Assembly: GCA_021791495.1 (NCBI GenBank)
Contig: JAJYWN010000005.1
Span: 39,366 to 103,365, forward strand
Reading direction: 5' to 3'
Source: Bacillota bacterium
Lineage (GTDB): Bacteria; Bacillota; Sulfobacillia; JAJYWN01
Length of the DNA: 64,000 nt
A program made the translations under genes and the position numbers. Positions 1-7,923 of this stretch are shown here, in pieces (position 1 is the first letter of the stretch; the number at the start of each line of letters is the position of its first letter). The notes beneath the pieces are model-generated. The model did not search any database, was not told the DNA's origin, and saw nothing but the letters and a program-made list of their open reading frames with translations.

Positions 1-80
1 GGCGTTGCCGGCGCGGCGGGGGGGGGGCCGGGGGGGGGGGGGGGGGGGGGCGGGGGGGGGGGGGCGGGCGCGGCGCGGCG
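1..80. repeat. Poly-G low-complexity stretch at window edge
   Basis: The first 80 bases are almost entirely G with a few C, including runs of more than ten G. No coding logic or regulatory structure is visible. It looks like an assembly-edge or sequencing artefact rather than biology, although a genuine G-rich tract cannot be excluded. ORF-track entry 5..187, built on poly-Gly, should not be trusted. Confidence 0.6.
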
Positions 81-168
81 ACGGCCACGGTGACGAACAC
101 CGGAGGGCGACTTCGGCAAGGAACGGGCCCGCCGTTGCCGAACTCTACCGGCGAGGTGACGTGGAGAT

Positions 169-1587
169 ATGCCGGACCCCATCTTAGTAGTGGACTACAG
201 CCCGAGCTGGCCAGCCGCTTTTGAGGCCCTCCGGAGCCGGGCGGCGCGGGCCCTGGGTGACTTGGCGCTGGCCATCGTGCACGTGGGCAGCACGTCGGTG
301 CCGGGGCTGGCCGCCAAACCTGTCATCGATCTGGAAGTAGTGGTGAAAAGCCGGGATGATGTGCCGGCAGCCATCCGTCAGCTGGCTACTTTGGGGTACG
401 TTCACGAAGGGGATCAGGGAATTCCGGGACGCGAATCGTTCCGCTGGCCGGCGGGCGAACCGCGCCATCACCTGTACCTCGAAGCCGCCGGGGCACCGCC
501 GCTCCGCCGGCACCTTGCTTTCCGGGATTACCTCCGGACCCACCCGGAGACCGCGGCGGAGTATGACCGGCTGAAGAGAGGCCTGGCCCGGCAGTTTGAG
601 CACGACCGGTCGGCCTACACGGACGCCAAGACCGAGTTCGTCACCAAGGTCCTGGGCGTGGCCGAAGCTGAGGCCGGACAGGCTTCGCGGGCCACTGAAC
701 ATGCCATCCAGGGCCTCGCCCGGGGATTCACCGGACGCCTGGGAGTCTGGGCTCACCACCTGGAGAGTGGCCAGGAACTGACGATCGGCGCCGACGCTTC
801 CTTCGATACAGCCAGCGTCATCAAGCTGGCAGTAATGTACGAGGTGTTCCGCCAGGTCGAGGCGGGCGCCATCAGTCTGGATGATCCCATGGTGCTGGAC
901 CGCGGGAACATGGTCCCGGGGTCCGGCATTCTGAAAGACCTGGATGAGGGCCACCGACTGTCGCTCCGTGAAGCCCTCACCCTGATGCTGGTGGTCAGCG
1001 ATAACTCCGCCACCAACCTGTGCATCGACCGGGTAGGCGGATGGGATGTGGTAAACGCCTCCATGGACACGCTGGGGTTAGCCCGAACGAGGCTGCATAA
1101 GAAGGTCTTCCTGCCCAGTCCCAAGGCTTCGGGCCCGGGCTTGGGGGCCACCACCCCGCGTGAGATGGGTTCGCTGCTCCTGCGCATCGCCCAGCACGAG
1201 GTCCTCACGCCCGCCTCCTGTGACCAGGCCTTGACTATCCTGGGGCGGCAACAATTCAAGGACATGTTAGCGCGGGACATCGATGAGTGGACGCGGCCTG
1301 ACCCAGGGCCGGACGCCGCTTCCCGCACTGCAAACGCCGACACCGCTGCGTCCAGCATCGCCGCCAGTGCGACCTTCATCCCGCGGCCCTACCGGCTGGC
1401 GAACAAAGGCGGTTGGGTCAAGGGGGTGCGTAACGAGGTCGGCCTGTTCACCACGCCCCGCGGCCGGTACGTGATCTCGGTCTTCACCAACGATTCGCAA
1501 GACCCGCGCTTCAACCCTACGAACGAGGGCGTGCTTCTGGTGGGCCGTGTCTCTCGGCTGGTGTACGATCTCTGGGGGAGGGTCTAG
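169..1587 (+). CDS. GrpB-family domain fused to class A beta-lactamase-like serine hydrolase
   Basis: The 472-residue protein has two parts. Residues 1-165 match the GrpB/UPF0157 nucleotidyltransferase-like family, with the signature GSTSVPGLAAKPVIDLE at about 40-56. Residues 180-472 match the penicillin-recognising serine hydrolase fold, with SVIK at 216-219, SDN at 277-279, a TTPREM segment at 328-333, and KGG at 413-415 in place of KTG. I see no ExxxN omega-loop motif (Glu166 equivalent), so true beta-lactamase activity is doubtful. There is no signal peptide or membrane segment, so the hydrolase domain would be cytoplasmic, which is unusual. A GAGGTGA Shine-Dalgarno lies 9 bases before the ATG. 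A GNAT gene follows with a 1-base gap, so the two are probably co-transcribed. The substrate is unknown. Confidence 0.85.
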   Translation: MPDPILVVDYSPSWPAAFEALRSRAARALGDLALAIVHVGSTSVPGLAAKPVIDLEVVVKSRDDVPAAIRQLATLGYVHEGDQGIPGRESFRWPAGEPRHHLYLEAAGAPPLRRHLAFRDYLRTHPETAAEYDRLKRGLARQFEHDRSAYTDAKTEFVTKVLGVAEAEAGQASRATEHAIQGLARGFTGRLGVWAHHLESGQELTIGADASFDTASVIKLAVMYEVFRQVEAGAISLDDPMVLDRGNMVPGSGILKDLDEGHRLSLREALTLMLVVSDNSATNLCIDRVGGWDVVNASMDTLGLARTRLHKKVFLPSPKASGPGLGATTPREMGSLLLRIAQHEVLTPASCDQALTILGRQQFKDMLARDIDEWTRPDPGPDAASRTANADTAASSIAASATFIPRPYRLANKGGWVKGVRNEVGLFTTPRGRYVISVFTNDSQDPRFNPTNEGVLLVGRVSRLVYDLWGRV

Positions 1588-1588
1588 G

Positions 1589-2206
1589 ATGGTTGAGCCT
1601 TCAGCGGATCACCGGTTGCCGCCCGGCCAAGGCGGACGGGCTGTTCTGGTCCGCCCTACTCTCCTTGAAGACGCCGCGGCCGTCGCTGGTCTCTTGAACA
1701 AGCTGGCCGAGAAGGCCCACGCCGACCACCCGGTTACGACCGCCCGCGTCGAGACCTACCTCCGGCATTGCGAGAGCCACACCGACATGTACGTCAATTA
1801 CGTGGCCGAAACGGCGGCCAGTGCCGACGAAGATGGCATCGCCCGCGGGGACGGCACCGGTGGCGGGGACGGCATTCTTGGTGGCTCCCGCCACGGAGCC
1901 GACGCCGCCGCCATCCGATTAACCGTAATAGGTTTCCTGTCGGCGGTCTTCTACGAGACACCCTTTCATGACAAGGGCACGTGCCTCATCAACGAGCTCA
2001 TCGTGGACGCCGACCGGCGGGGTGCCGGGGTGGGCCGCGCCTTGGTCGAAACGGCCAAGGCGGAGGCCCGGCGCCGCGGGATGGACGAGATCGAGGTCGG
2101 GACAGAGAAAACAAACCTCGCCGCCCAGCGCTTCTACCAGCGCGTGGGATTCGACGAGGAGTTCGTCCTGCTGAGCCAGGACTTCCACAAGCAAGAAGAG
2201 CCCTAA
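1589..2206 (+). CDS. GNAT-family N-acetyltransferase
   Basis: The start is set at the ATG one base after the upstream stop because a GGGGGAGGG ribosome site precedes it. The upstream start in the ORF track would overlap the previous gene. The 205-residue product has the acetyl-CoA binding motif A RRGAGVGRAL at about 145, followed by the typical NLAAQRFYQRVGF segment near the C-terminus. A Gly/Asp-rich insert of about 30 residues (GIARGDGTGGGDGILGG region) interrupts the N-terminal half and is probably a disordered loop. The substrate cannot be inferred. Pairing with the GrpB-hydrolase fusion suggests small-molecule or antibiotic modification, but that is only inference. The stop codon overlaps the convergent racemase stop. 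Confidence 0.85.
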   Translation: MVEPSADHRLPPGQGGRAVLVRPTLLEDAAAVAGLLNKLAEKAHADHPVTTARVETYLRHCESHTDMYVNYVAETAASADEDGIARGDGTGGGDGILGGSRHGADAAAIRLTVIGFLSAVFYETPFHDKGTCLINELIVDADRRGAGVGRALVETAKAEARRRGMDEIEVGTEKTNLAAQRFYQRVGFDEEFVLLSQDFHKQEEP

Positions 2207-2916
2207 GCCAAGGCTTCCCGCACCGCCGCCAGAGCCAGGCATTGAGTGGGGTCCACCACCGGGACCGAGAGGTCGCCGTTCTTCAAGACGATAGGGACCT
2301 CCGTGCACCCACCGATGACCGCCCCGGCGCCCCTGGTGACCAGGCGCTCTCCCACTTCCAGCATGATGTTGTGGGGTCCCTCGTACCGGCCGGCCTTGAC
2401 GTCATAGATGGCACTCATGACCATCTGGGCGTCCCGGTCGTCCGGAATCAGGACCTCGATGCCGTAAGACCGGAACGCGGCCTCGTAAAGGCCCACCTTA
2501 TACGTCCCGGTGCTGGCCAGGAGGCCCACGGTCCGCACGCCCGGATGCTTTTCCACCACGTACCTGGCGGTTTCCTCCATGATGTGGAGGATGGGGATGG
2601 AGACCGCCTTGGCCACACGGTCGCGGAAGTAATGGGCGGTGTTGCAGGGGATGACGATGAGATCCGCCCCAGCCCGCTCCAACACCTGAGCGCCCTGGAT
2701 CATCAGCGTCGTGGGGTCTTCCCCCTGGCCGAAGATGTGGGCGGTCCGGTCGGGGATGGCCGGGTTGTTGTCGATGACGATGCGCAGGTGCTCCTGGTCT
2801 TTGGTGGCCGGGGTCGCCTTGATGATCTTCAGAAACAAGTCGGCAGTGGCCTCCGGGCCCATGCCGCCCAAGATACCCACGGTCTTGCGCTTCTTTGTGG
2901 AGTTGTTTTCTATCAT
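2203..2916 (-). CDS. Aspartate/glutamate racemase family protein
   Basis: A 237-residue member of the cofactor-independent Asp/Glu (hydantoin) racemase superfamily. It has the N-terminal GILGGMGPEAT loop and both catalytic cysteine motifs, IPCNTAH (about 90) and GGCTE (about 203). These are the two-base proton-transfer residues of the family. The length is usual for aspartate racemase/YgeA-type enzymes and lacks the features of MurI. A GGAGG site lies 9 bases before the ATG. The gene stands between convergent GNAT and ileS with no obvious operon partner. D-amino acid supply for peptidoglycan or spores is plausible. Amino-acid specificity cannot be read from sequence. Confidence 0.88.
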   Translation of the reverse strand: MIENNSTKKRKTVGILGGMGPEATADLFLKIIKATPATKDQEHLRIVIDNNPAIPDRTAHIFGQGEDPTTLMIQGAQVLERAGADLIVIPCNTAHYFRDRVAKAVSIPILHIMEETARYVVEKHPGVRTVGLLASTGTYKVGLYEAAFRSYGIEVLIPDDRDAQMVMSAIYDVKAGRYEGPHNIMLEVGERLVTRGAGAVIGGCTEVPIVLKNGDLSVPVVDPTQCLALAAVREALA

Positions 2917-2964
2917 GATGGTGGGCCTCCGGTGTCTGGTTCTACGACCTGGCCGGTCACCCGG

Positions 2965-5796
2965 CTATTCGCCGGCCGCCAACGCCTCGGCGCATTTCCG
3001 GCACAGGGTCGGGTGCTGGGCCGAGTGGCCAACAGTCTCCGAATACGTCCAGCAACGCTCGCACTTGACTCCTGACGCCCTGGTCACCCCGACGGCCAGG
3101 CCGGATATGGTCTCACTGCGCAGGCTTTGCAGCAGGTCGGCCGGAAGCGAGTCCGCCAGATGAACGTGGGACACGATGAAAATCTCCGGCAACGCCTCCG
3201 CGTACTGTGTCACGAGCCCCTTCAACTCCTCCGGGACCACCAGATACACGTCGGCTTCCAGGGATGTCCCGATTTTCTTGTCGCCGCGGGCCAACTCCAG
3301 CGCCTTCAGCACCTCTCCGCGGACATCGAGTAGCTTTGCCCAGCGGCCCTCGAGTTCTTCATTGCGCCACTCGGGGTCCGCTTCGGGCCACAAGGCCGTC
3401 TGCACGGTGTCGGCCGTCCCATTGACCCCATCCGGTGCAGCCTCCGCCCCCCGCCGCCCCGGAACCATCCCCCAGATCTCCTCGGAGGTGAAGGTGAGTA
3501 CGGGCGAGATGACGCGCACCAGCGCTTGGAGGACCTCATAGAGCACCGTCTGGGCCGCCCGCCGCCTGGCCGACTTGGCCGGCGAGGTGTAGAGACGGTC
3601 CTTCAGCACGTCCAGATAGAAGTTGCTCATGTCCGTGACACAGAAGGTGTGGACATCGTGGTATACGAGATGGAAGTCATAGTTATCGTAGGCCTGGCCG
3701 CACCGCTCGATGAGCCCGGCCAACCGTCCCAGCGCCCAACGGTCCAGTTCCTCCATCTGGCTCACCGGCACGCTGTCGGTCCCGGGGTCGAAGTCGTACA
3801 GGTTCCCCAGCAGATACCGGGCGGTGTTCCTGATCTTCCGATATATCTCGGCCAACTGCTTCAGGATATCGTCGGACAACCGGATGTCGGCCTTGTAGTC
3901 CGACGAACTCACCCAGAGCCGCAGGATATCGGCGCCGTACTGCTTGATGACCTTCTCCGGGAAGATCACGTTGCCCAAGGACTTGGACATCTTCCGCCCT
4001 TCCCCATCCACCACGAACCCGTGGGTCAGGCATGCCTTATAGGGCGAGCCCCCCAGCGCCGCCACGCCCGTCAAGAGCGACGACTGGAACCATCCGCGGT
4101 GCTGGTCGCTGCCTTCGAGGTAAAGGTCGGAAGGCCAGGTCAGTTCGGGCCGGCTCCGTAGCACCGCCGCGTGGGTGCTCCCAGAATCGAACCAGACGTC
4201 CATGATGTCTTTCTCTTTCCGGAATTCGGTGTGGCCGCAGTGCGGGCACTTGAAACCGGATGGCAGGATTTCCGCCGCTTCCTTCCGCCACCAGGCATCC
4301 GAACCTTCCTTCCCGAACAGCCCGGCCACGGCCTCGATGCTTTCCGGCGTGATGACCGGCTCCCCGCAGTCCAAGCAGTAGAAAACGGGGATGGGCACGC
4401 CCCAGACCCTCTGGCGCGAGATGCACCAGTCGGCCCGGTCACGTACCATGTTCGCGATTCGCTCCTCGCCCCAGGTCGGGATCCACTGGACTTTCTCGAT
4501 GGCCTCCAGCGCCGCCTGACGGAACCCTTCCACCGAGGCGAACCACTGGGTCGTGGCCCGGAAGATGACCGGGCTCTTACACCGCCAGCAATGGGCGTAC
4601 TGATGCTGGATGAAGGCCAGCTTCAGCAGATTCCCCGACTCGTCCAAAGCCTTAGCGATGACCTTATTGCCGTCCTCGTAGAAGATACCGGCGAAGGGCC
4701 CGGCTTCGTCGGTGAACCGGCCCTTGTCGTCTATGGGGGTGATGATGGGCAGGCCGTACTGCACCCCGGTCGCGAAGTCTTCCTGTCCGTGTCCGGGTGC
4801 CGTGTGGACACACCCGGTGCCGTCCTCGGCGGTTACATAATCGCCCAATACCACCAGGGAATCGCGGTCGAAGATGGGCGCCAGGGCGTGCAATGGGTGG
4901 CGGCAGACCACACCCTGGAGATCGCTGCCCTTCCACTGCCCCACCACCGCCTGGGCCGTTAGACTCAGGTCGCGCAGGACCGTCGGGGCCAGTTCGGCCG
5001 CCATCAAGAGATTGCCCTTCTCGGTCTTCACCAGCTGGTAGGCGAACTCCGGGTTCAGGGCGATGCCGGTGTTCCCCGGCATGGTCCAGGGCGTGGTGGT
5101 CCAGATGAGAACGTAGGTGTCCTGCTCTGGAAGCTTGCCGCGCCCGTCCCTAACGGGGAAACGCACATAGATGGACGGCGAGCGTACGTCGCTATACTCG
5201 ATCTCCGCTTCGGCCAGAGCTGTCTCGCAGGACGGGCACCAATAGACAGCCTTCTTCCCCCGGTAGATGAACCCGCGCCGGGCCATCTCGCCGAAGATGC
5301 GGATCTCCGTGGCCTCGAACTCGGGCTTCAGGGTCATGTAAGGGTTTTCCCAGTCTCCGCGTACGCCAAGGCGACGGAACTCCTCGCGCTGGATATCCCG
5401 GTATTTCAGGGCGTAGTCCCGGCACTGCTGGCGGAGGGTCAGGGGGTCCACTTTCGAGCGGTCGATCCCGAGGATCTTGATCGCGGCGTGCTCAATGGGC
5501 AGACCGTGGGTATCCCACCCCGGCACGTACGGAGTATCGAAGCCTCGTAACGTCTTGTATTTATTGACGATATCCTTCAGGACCTTATTCAGCGCCGTCC
5601 CCATATGGATGTCACCATTGGCATAGGGCGGTCCATCATGAAGGATGAACTTCGACGCCCCCTGACGCGAGGCCCGCACCTTCTCGTAGATGCGCATCTC
5701 CTCCCACGCCTTCAGCATGGGCGGTTCTCTCTCCGGCAGGTTCGCCCGCATCGGAAAATCGGTGCGGGGCAGGTTCAAGGTGTCTCCGTAGCTCAA
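2965..5796 (-). CDS. ileS: Isoleucyl-tRNA synthetase
   Basis: A 943-residue class I aminoacyl-tRNA synthetase. The HIGH-type motif is in PYANGDIHMG near residue 58, KMSKSLGN is near 600, and a zinc knuckle CERCWTY...LCRKC closes the C-terminus, as in the common bacterial IleRS type. The CP1 editing domain lies between the two motifs. A Gly/Ala/Asp insert (GRRGAEAAPDGVNG) sits in the C-terminal third. The start is TTG, preceded by GGAGGG at 6 bases, and it overlaps the yggU stop as TTGA, so translation is probably coupled. This is the last gene of the sepF-yggT-divIVA-yggU-ileS run, the same neighbourhood as in Bacillus. No T-box leader is visible directly upstream. Confidence 0.97.
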   Translation of the reverse strand: MSYGDTLNLPRTDFPMRANLPEREPPMLKAWEEMRIYEKVRASRQGASKFILHDGPPYANGDIHMGTALNKVLKDIVNKYKTLRGFDTPYVPGWDTHGLPIEHAAIKILGIDRSKVDPLTLRQQCRDYALKYRDIQREEFRRLGVRGDWENPYMTLKPEFEATEIRIFGEMARRGFIYRGKKAVYWCPSCETALAEAEIEYSDVRSPSIYVRFPVRDGRGKLPEQDTYVLIWTTTPWTMPGNTGIALNPEFAYQLVKTEKGNLLMAAELAPTVLRDLSLTAQAVVGQWKGSDLQGVVCRHPLHALAPIFDRDSLVVLGDYVTAEDGTGCVHTAPGHGQEDFATGVQYGLPIITPIDDKGRFTDEAGPFAGIFYEDGNKVIAKALDESGNLLKLAFIQHQYAHCWRCKSPVIFRATTQWFASVEGFRQAALEAIEKVQWIPTWGEERIANMVRDRADWCISRQRVWGVPIPVFYCLDCGEPVITPESIEAVAGLFGKEGSDAWWRKEAAEILPSGFKCPHCGHTEFRKEKDIMDVWFDSGSTHAAVLRSRPELTWPSDLYLEGSDQHRGWFQSSLLTGVAALGGSPYKACLTHGFVVDGEGRKMSKSLGNVIFPEKVIKQYGADILRLWVSSSDYKADIRLSDDILKQLAEIYRKIRNTARYLLGNLYDFDPGTDSVPVSQMEELDRWALGRLAGLIERCGQAYDNYDFHLVYHDVHTFCVTDMSNFYLDVLKDRLYTSPAKSARRRAAQTVLYEVLQALVRVISPVLTFTSEEIWGMVPGRRGAEAAPDGVNGTADTVQTALWPEADPEWRNEELEGRWAKLLDVRGEVLKALELARGDKKIGTSLEADVYLVVPEELKGLVTQYAEALPEIFIVSHVHLADSLPADLLQSLRSETISGLAVGVTRASGVKCERCWTYSETVGHSAQHPTLCRKCAEALAAGE

Positions 5797-6158
5797 CGTT
5801 CTCCCTCCGACAGGAGCCGCGCCGCCACTTGGGGCGGCTCCAGACCTTCGATGAGGACGGTCTTATGGCGCCCAGTCTCCCCTGACAGGAGCCGCACCGC
5901 GCCACGCCCGATCCCCAGTTTCCCCGCTAGATACAAGACGAGGGCCCGATTGGCCTCGCCCTCAACCGGAGGCGCTGTTAGCTTCACTTTCAGCTCCCCC
6001 GCTTCCACTCCCGCCACCTGGTTACGAGACGAGCGTGGTTGGACTCTTAGCTTTATCACCGTGCCGTCCCGGTAGGCGGCGAAAGGCGATTGGCTGCTAT
6101 TCGTCGCCCTGCGCCCCCAGGCCTTCGTCGGAGGCACTGTCGCCGCCCCCGGCCTCAC
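5793..6158 (-). CDS. UPF0235 (YggU/DUF167) family protein
   Basis: A small protein with the family core VIKLRVQPRSSRNQVAG followed by LKVKLTAPPVEGEANRALV, typical of UPF0235. The function of the family is not established. The annotated GTG start overlaps divIVA by about 60 bases. The conserved domain begins only near the divIVA stop, so the true start may be an internal GTG (residue 8 or 34), and the N-terminal residues should be treated with caution. The stop overlaps the TTG start of ileS, indicating coupling within the divIVA-ileS transcript. Confidence 0.8.
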   Translation of the reverse strand: MRPGAATVPPTKAWGRRATNSSQSPFAAYRDGTVIKLRVQPRSSRNQVAGVEAGELKVKLTAPPVEGEANRALVLYLAGKLGIGRGAVRLLSGETGRHKTVLIEGLEPPQVAARLLSEGER

Positions 6159-6648
6159 TCGGAGCGCCGCCGGTGGGTACGCTCGGCGCGGTCTGCTCCT
6201 CTGGGAGGGTATCGTCCTCCAGGGCGTCCATCTGCGCCCGGAGCATACCCCGGAGTTTGGCCCGGAAGAGGCTGGCCTGGCGGACGGACTCCTCCAGCGC
6301 CCGCCGGCTGTCTTCCACCTTGCGCTCGGCCGAAAGGATGATCTCCTTGGCCCGCTGTTCGGCTTCCCGGACGATCAGTTCGGCCTCCCGGCGGGCGTTC
6401 TCCCTGACTTCATCGGCGGTCTTCTGAGCCACCACCATGGTCCGGTTCAAAGTATCTTCGATGTTCCGGTAGCGTTCCAACTCCTCCTGAGCCTTCTCCA
6501 ATTGCTCCTGAAGAGATGCGGTCTGCTTGATGTGGGACTCGAATTCCCGGACGACTTCGTCCAGGAAGTCATCGACCTCGGTCTCCTTGTAACCTCGGAA
6601 ACCTTTCGAGAACTCCTTATTATGAATGTCCATCGGGGTCAGGGCCAT
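6097..6648 (-). CDS. divIVA: Cell-division initiation protein DivIVA
   Basis: A 183-residue protein beginning MALTPMDIHNKEF with the FRGYKETEVDDFLDEV segment, the membrane-binding N-terminal module of DivIVA/GpsB proteins. A long coiled coil follows (about residues 35-135, rich in Glu, Arg and Ala), then a Pro/Gly-rich tail. DivIVA binds negatively curved membrane at poles and septa and guides division and, in spore formers, chromosome anchoring. A GGAGGTG site lies 7 bases before the ATG. It sits between yggT and yggU-ileS. The usual ylmH gene is absent upstream, and a palindromic repeat region occupies that gap. Confidence 0.95.
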   Translation of the reverse strand: MALTPMDIHNKEFSKGFRGYKETEVDDFLDEVVREFESHIKQTASLQEQLEKAQEELERYRNIEDTLNRTMVVAQKTADEVRENARREAELIVREAEQRAKEIILSAERKVEDSRRALEESVRQASLFRAKLRGMLRAQMDALEDDTLPEEQTAPSVPTGGAPSEAGGGDSASDEGLGAQGDE

Positions 6649-6668
6649 TTATCGCACCTCCGTTTATG

Positions 6669-6751
6669 ATGGGGGCCGACCCTCCGCCGCCCCGAACGCT
6701 CCGTCGGGCTAAGCCCGACTGCGCTGGCGGCTGCAGGACCCCGGCCCCCAT
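6669..6751. repeat. Nested palindromic repeat element, copy 1
   Basis: An 83-base element bounded by the inverted ends ATGGGGGCCG and CGGCCCCCAT. Inside, CCGCCGCC is matched by GGCGGC further on. The centre is a perfect hairpin, GTCGGGCT-A-AGCCCGAC. The nested symmetry suggests a cruciform or folded RNA. It lies in the yggT-divIVA gap and resembles copy 2 just downstream and the half copy between ruvB and ruvA. It has no coding potential. Confidence 0.75.
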
Positions 6752-6765
6752 ACCCCCTTGTCCTA

Positions 6766-6868
6766 ATGGGGGCCGCTTGAACTTGGCGGGGGCGGCACTC
6801 TCCGCCGCCTGAACGCGCCGCCAGGCGAAGCCTGGCTATGCCGGCGGCTACGAGTCTCCGGCCCCCGT
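6766..6868. repeat. Nested palindromic repeat element, copy 2
   Basis: A 103-base element with the same ends (ATGGGGGCCG and CGGCCCCCGT) as copy 1, the same CCGCCGCC..GAACGC block, and its own central hairpin GCCAGGC-GAA-GCCTGGC. The first half matches the sequence at 58519-58572 with about three mismatches over roughly 53 bases. After it, a fragment CGCCTCTAACGCTCCGTCGG (6883-6902) looks like a third partial copy. These repeats fill the 267-base yggT-divIVA gap. Confidence 0.75.
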
Positions 6869-6915
6869 CCCCCCTGAGACGCCGCCTCTAACGCTCCGTC
6901 GGACCGGGCCCGGGC

Positions 6916-7197
6916 TCATATCGCTCTTAAGAGGACCCACATGACCAGGCGCCTCACCAGATCCAGGAGCAGGATGGCGATGAGTGGGGTGAAGTCCAAT
7001 CCCGCCACCGTCATGGAACCGAACCTCCGGATTGGCTCGACGACCGGATCGGTGATCGAGGCCAGGAACCGGTTGATGCGGTAGAATTGCCTCCGGTATT
7101 GGTAGCTCGGCGTGAACCAGGACAGCAGCGCCCGGATGATGATCGCCCAGGTCAGTATGCTGAAGAACAGGTCTATGACGCGCGCCAGGTAAAGCAT
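6916..7197 (-). CDS. YggT family membrane protein
   Basis: A 93-residue membrane protein with two hydrophobic segments (about residues 1-22 and 68-88) and the family signature WFTPSYQYRRQFYRINRFLASITDPVVEPIRRF between them. In Bacillus and cyanobacteria the orthologue (YlmG/YggT) sits beside sepF and affects division or envelope organisation; the biochemical role is unknown. It is 22 bases from sepF and probably in the same transcript. The ATG start has a GGGAG site upstream. Confidence 0.9.
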   Translation of the reverse strand: MLYLARVIDLFFSILTWAIIIRALLSWFTPSYQYRRQFYRINRFLASITDPVVEPIRRFGSMTVAGLDFTPLIAILLLDLVRRLVMWVLLRAI

Positions 7198-7219
7198 ATC
7201 CCGAGTCTCCCGTAGCCTC

Positions 7220-7861
7220 CTAAGGTTTAAGGAAGTCGCTGGTAGCCGCGACTTCAGCCCGGACGTCCACCGCGATGTCCACGCCCGAGGGCGCGGCCAT
7301 GAAGATGTTGCCGCCGATACGCTGGACCGTACCGCCCAGCACGTAGAGGGCCCCGGCCAGGAAGTCCATGAGCCGTCTGGCCGTATCCCGGTCCGTCTCC
7401 TCGACGTTCACGATGACGGCCTGGCCCGAACGCAGGCTGTCCGCGATAGAGGGGGCTTCGTCGAACGAACGCGGCTCCAGGACCATGACACGGAGGGCCT
7501 TGCCGGCGGCTGTGGCGGCCGCCGCCGCGGAGTGATCCATGCGGACCACCTGAGGACGGGTCCGCACGGACATTGGCACCGGCGACACCGCCGGAGCCGA
7601 GGTGGGCACCGTCTTCGGTTGTAACGACGGGCCGTACCCGCCCGTCTGGCCCAACTGCCCGGGGCCGTAGGAGGCCGGTTCCGGGTCAGAGATGGCCGAA
7701 GTACCGCCGTAAGTCCGGCGCAGCCGGTCGCCGCGTCCCTGTGGCCTCCGCTCAGGCGCCTGGTCTTCCACGCCGGTCGTTTCTTCCTCTTCCTCGTCCA
7801 CCACGTCTTGCTCGATTCCCACGAAATTGAGGACCTTCTCGAAGAAGCCCTTCTTGGCCAC
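7220..7861 (-). CDS. sepF: Cell division protein SepF
   Basis: A 213-residue protein. The N-terminus MAKKGFFEKVLNFVGI resembles the membrane-binding amphipathic helix of SepF. A disordered Gly/Pro/Gln-rich linker follows. The C-terminal domain (about 125-205) carries VMVLEPRSFDEAPSIADSLRSG and VDFLAGALYVLGG-like segments that form the ring-forming, FtsZ-binding fold. SepF tethers and bundles FtsZ at the septum and can replace FtsA, which is relevant because ftsA is absent from the nearby dcw block. The start is GTG after GGGGAGGGG. It is followed closely by yggT and preceded by yggS. Confidence 0.93.
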   Translation of the reverse strand: MAKKGFFEKVLNFVGIEQDVVDEEEEETTGVEDQAPERRPQGRGDRLRRTYGGTSAISDPEPASYGPGQLGQTGGYGPSLQPKTVPTSAPAVSPVPMSVRTRPQVVRMDHSAAAAATAAGKALRVMVLEPRSFDEAPSIADSLRSGQAVIVNVEETDRDTARRLMDFLAGALYVLGGTVQRIGGNIFMAAPSGVDIAVDVRAEVAATSDFLKP

Positions 7862-7923
7862 CTTGCAACCCCTCCCCTGTCCGCCTGTCGCGGCCCGCCT
7901 GCCGGCGAAGCCCTTTGGACCTT

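Noticed and set aside
5797-6915. T-box leader for ileS
   Set aside because: No T-box sequence or specifier-loop structure seen; ileS is coupled to yggU and divIVA.
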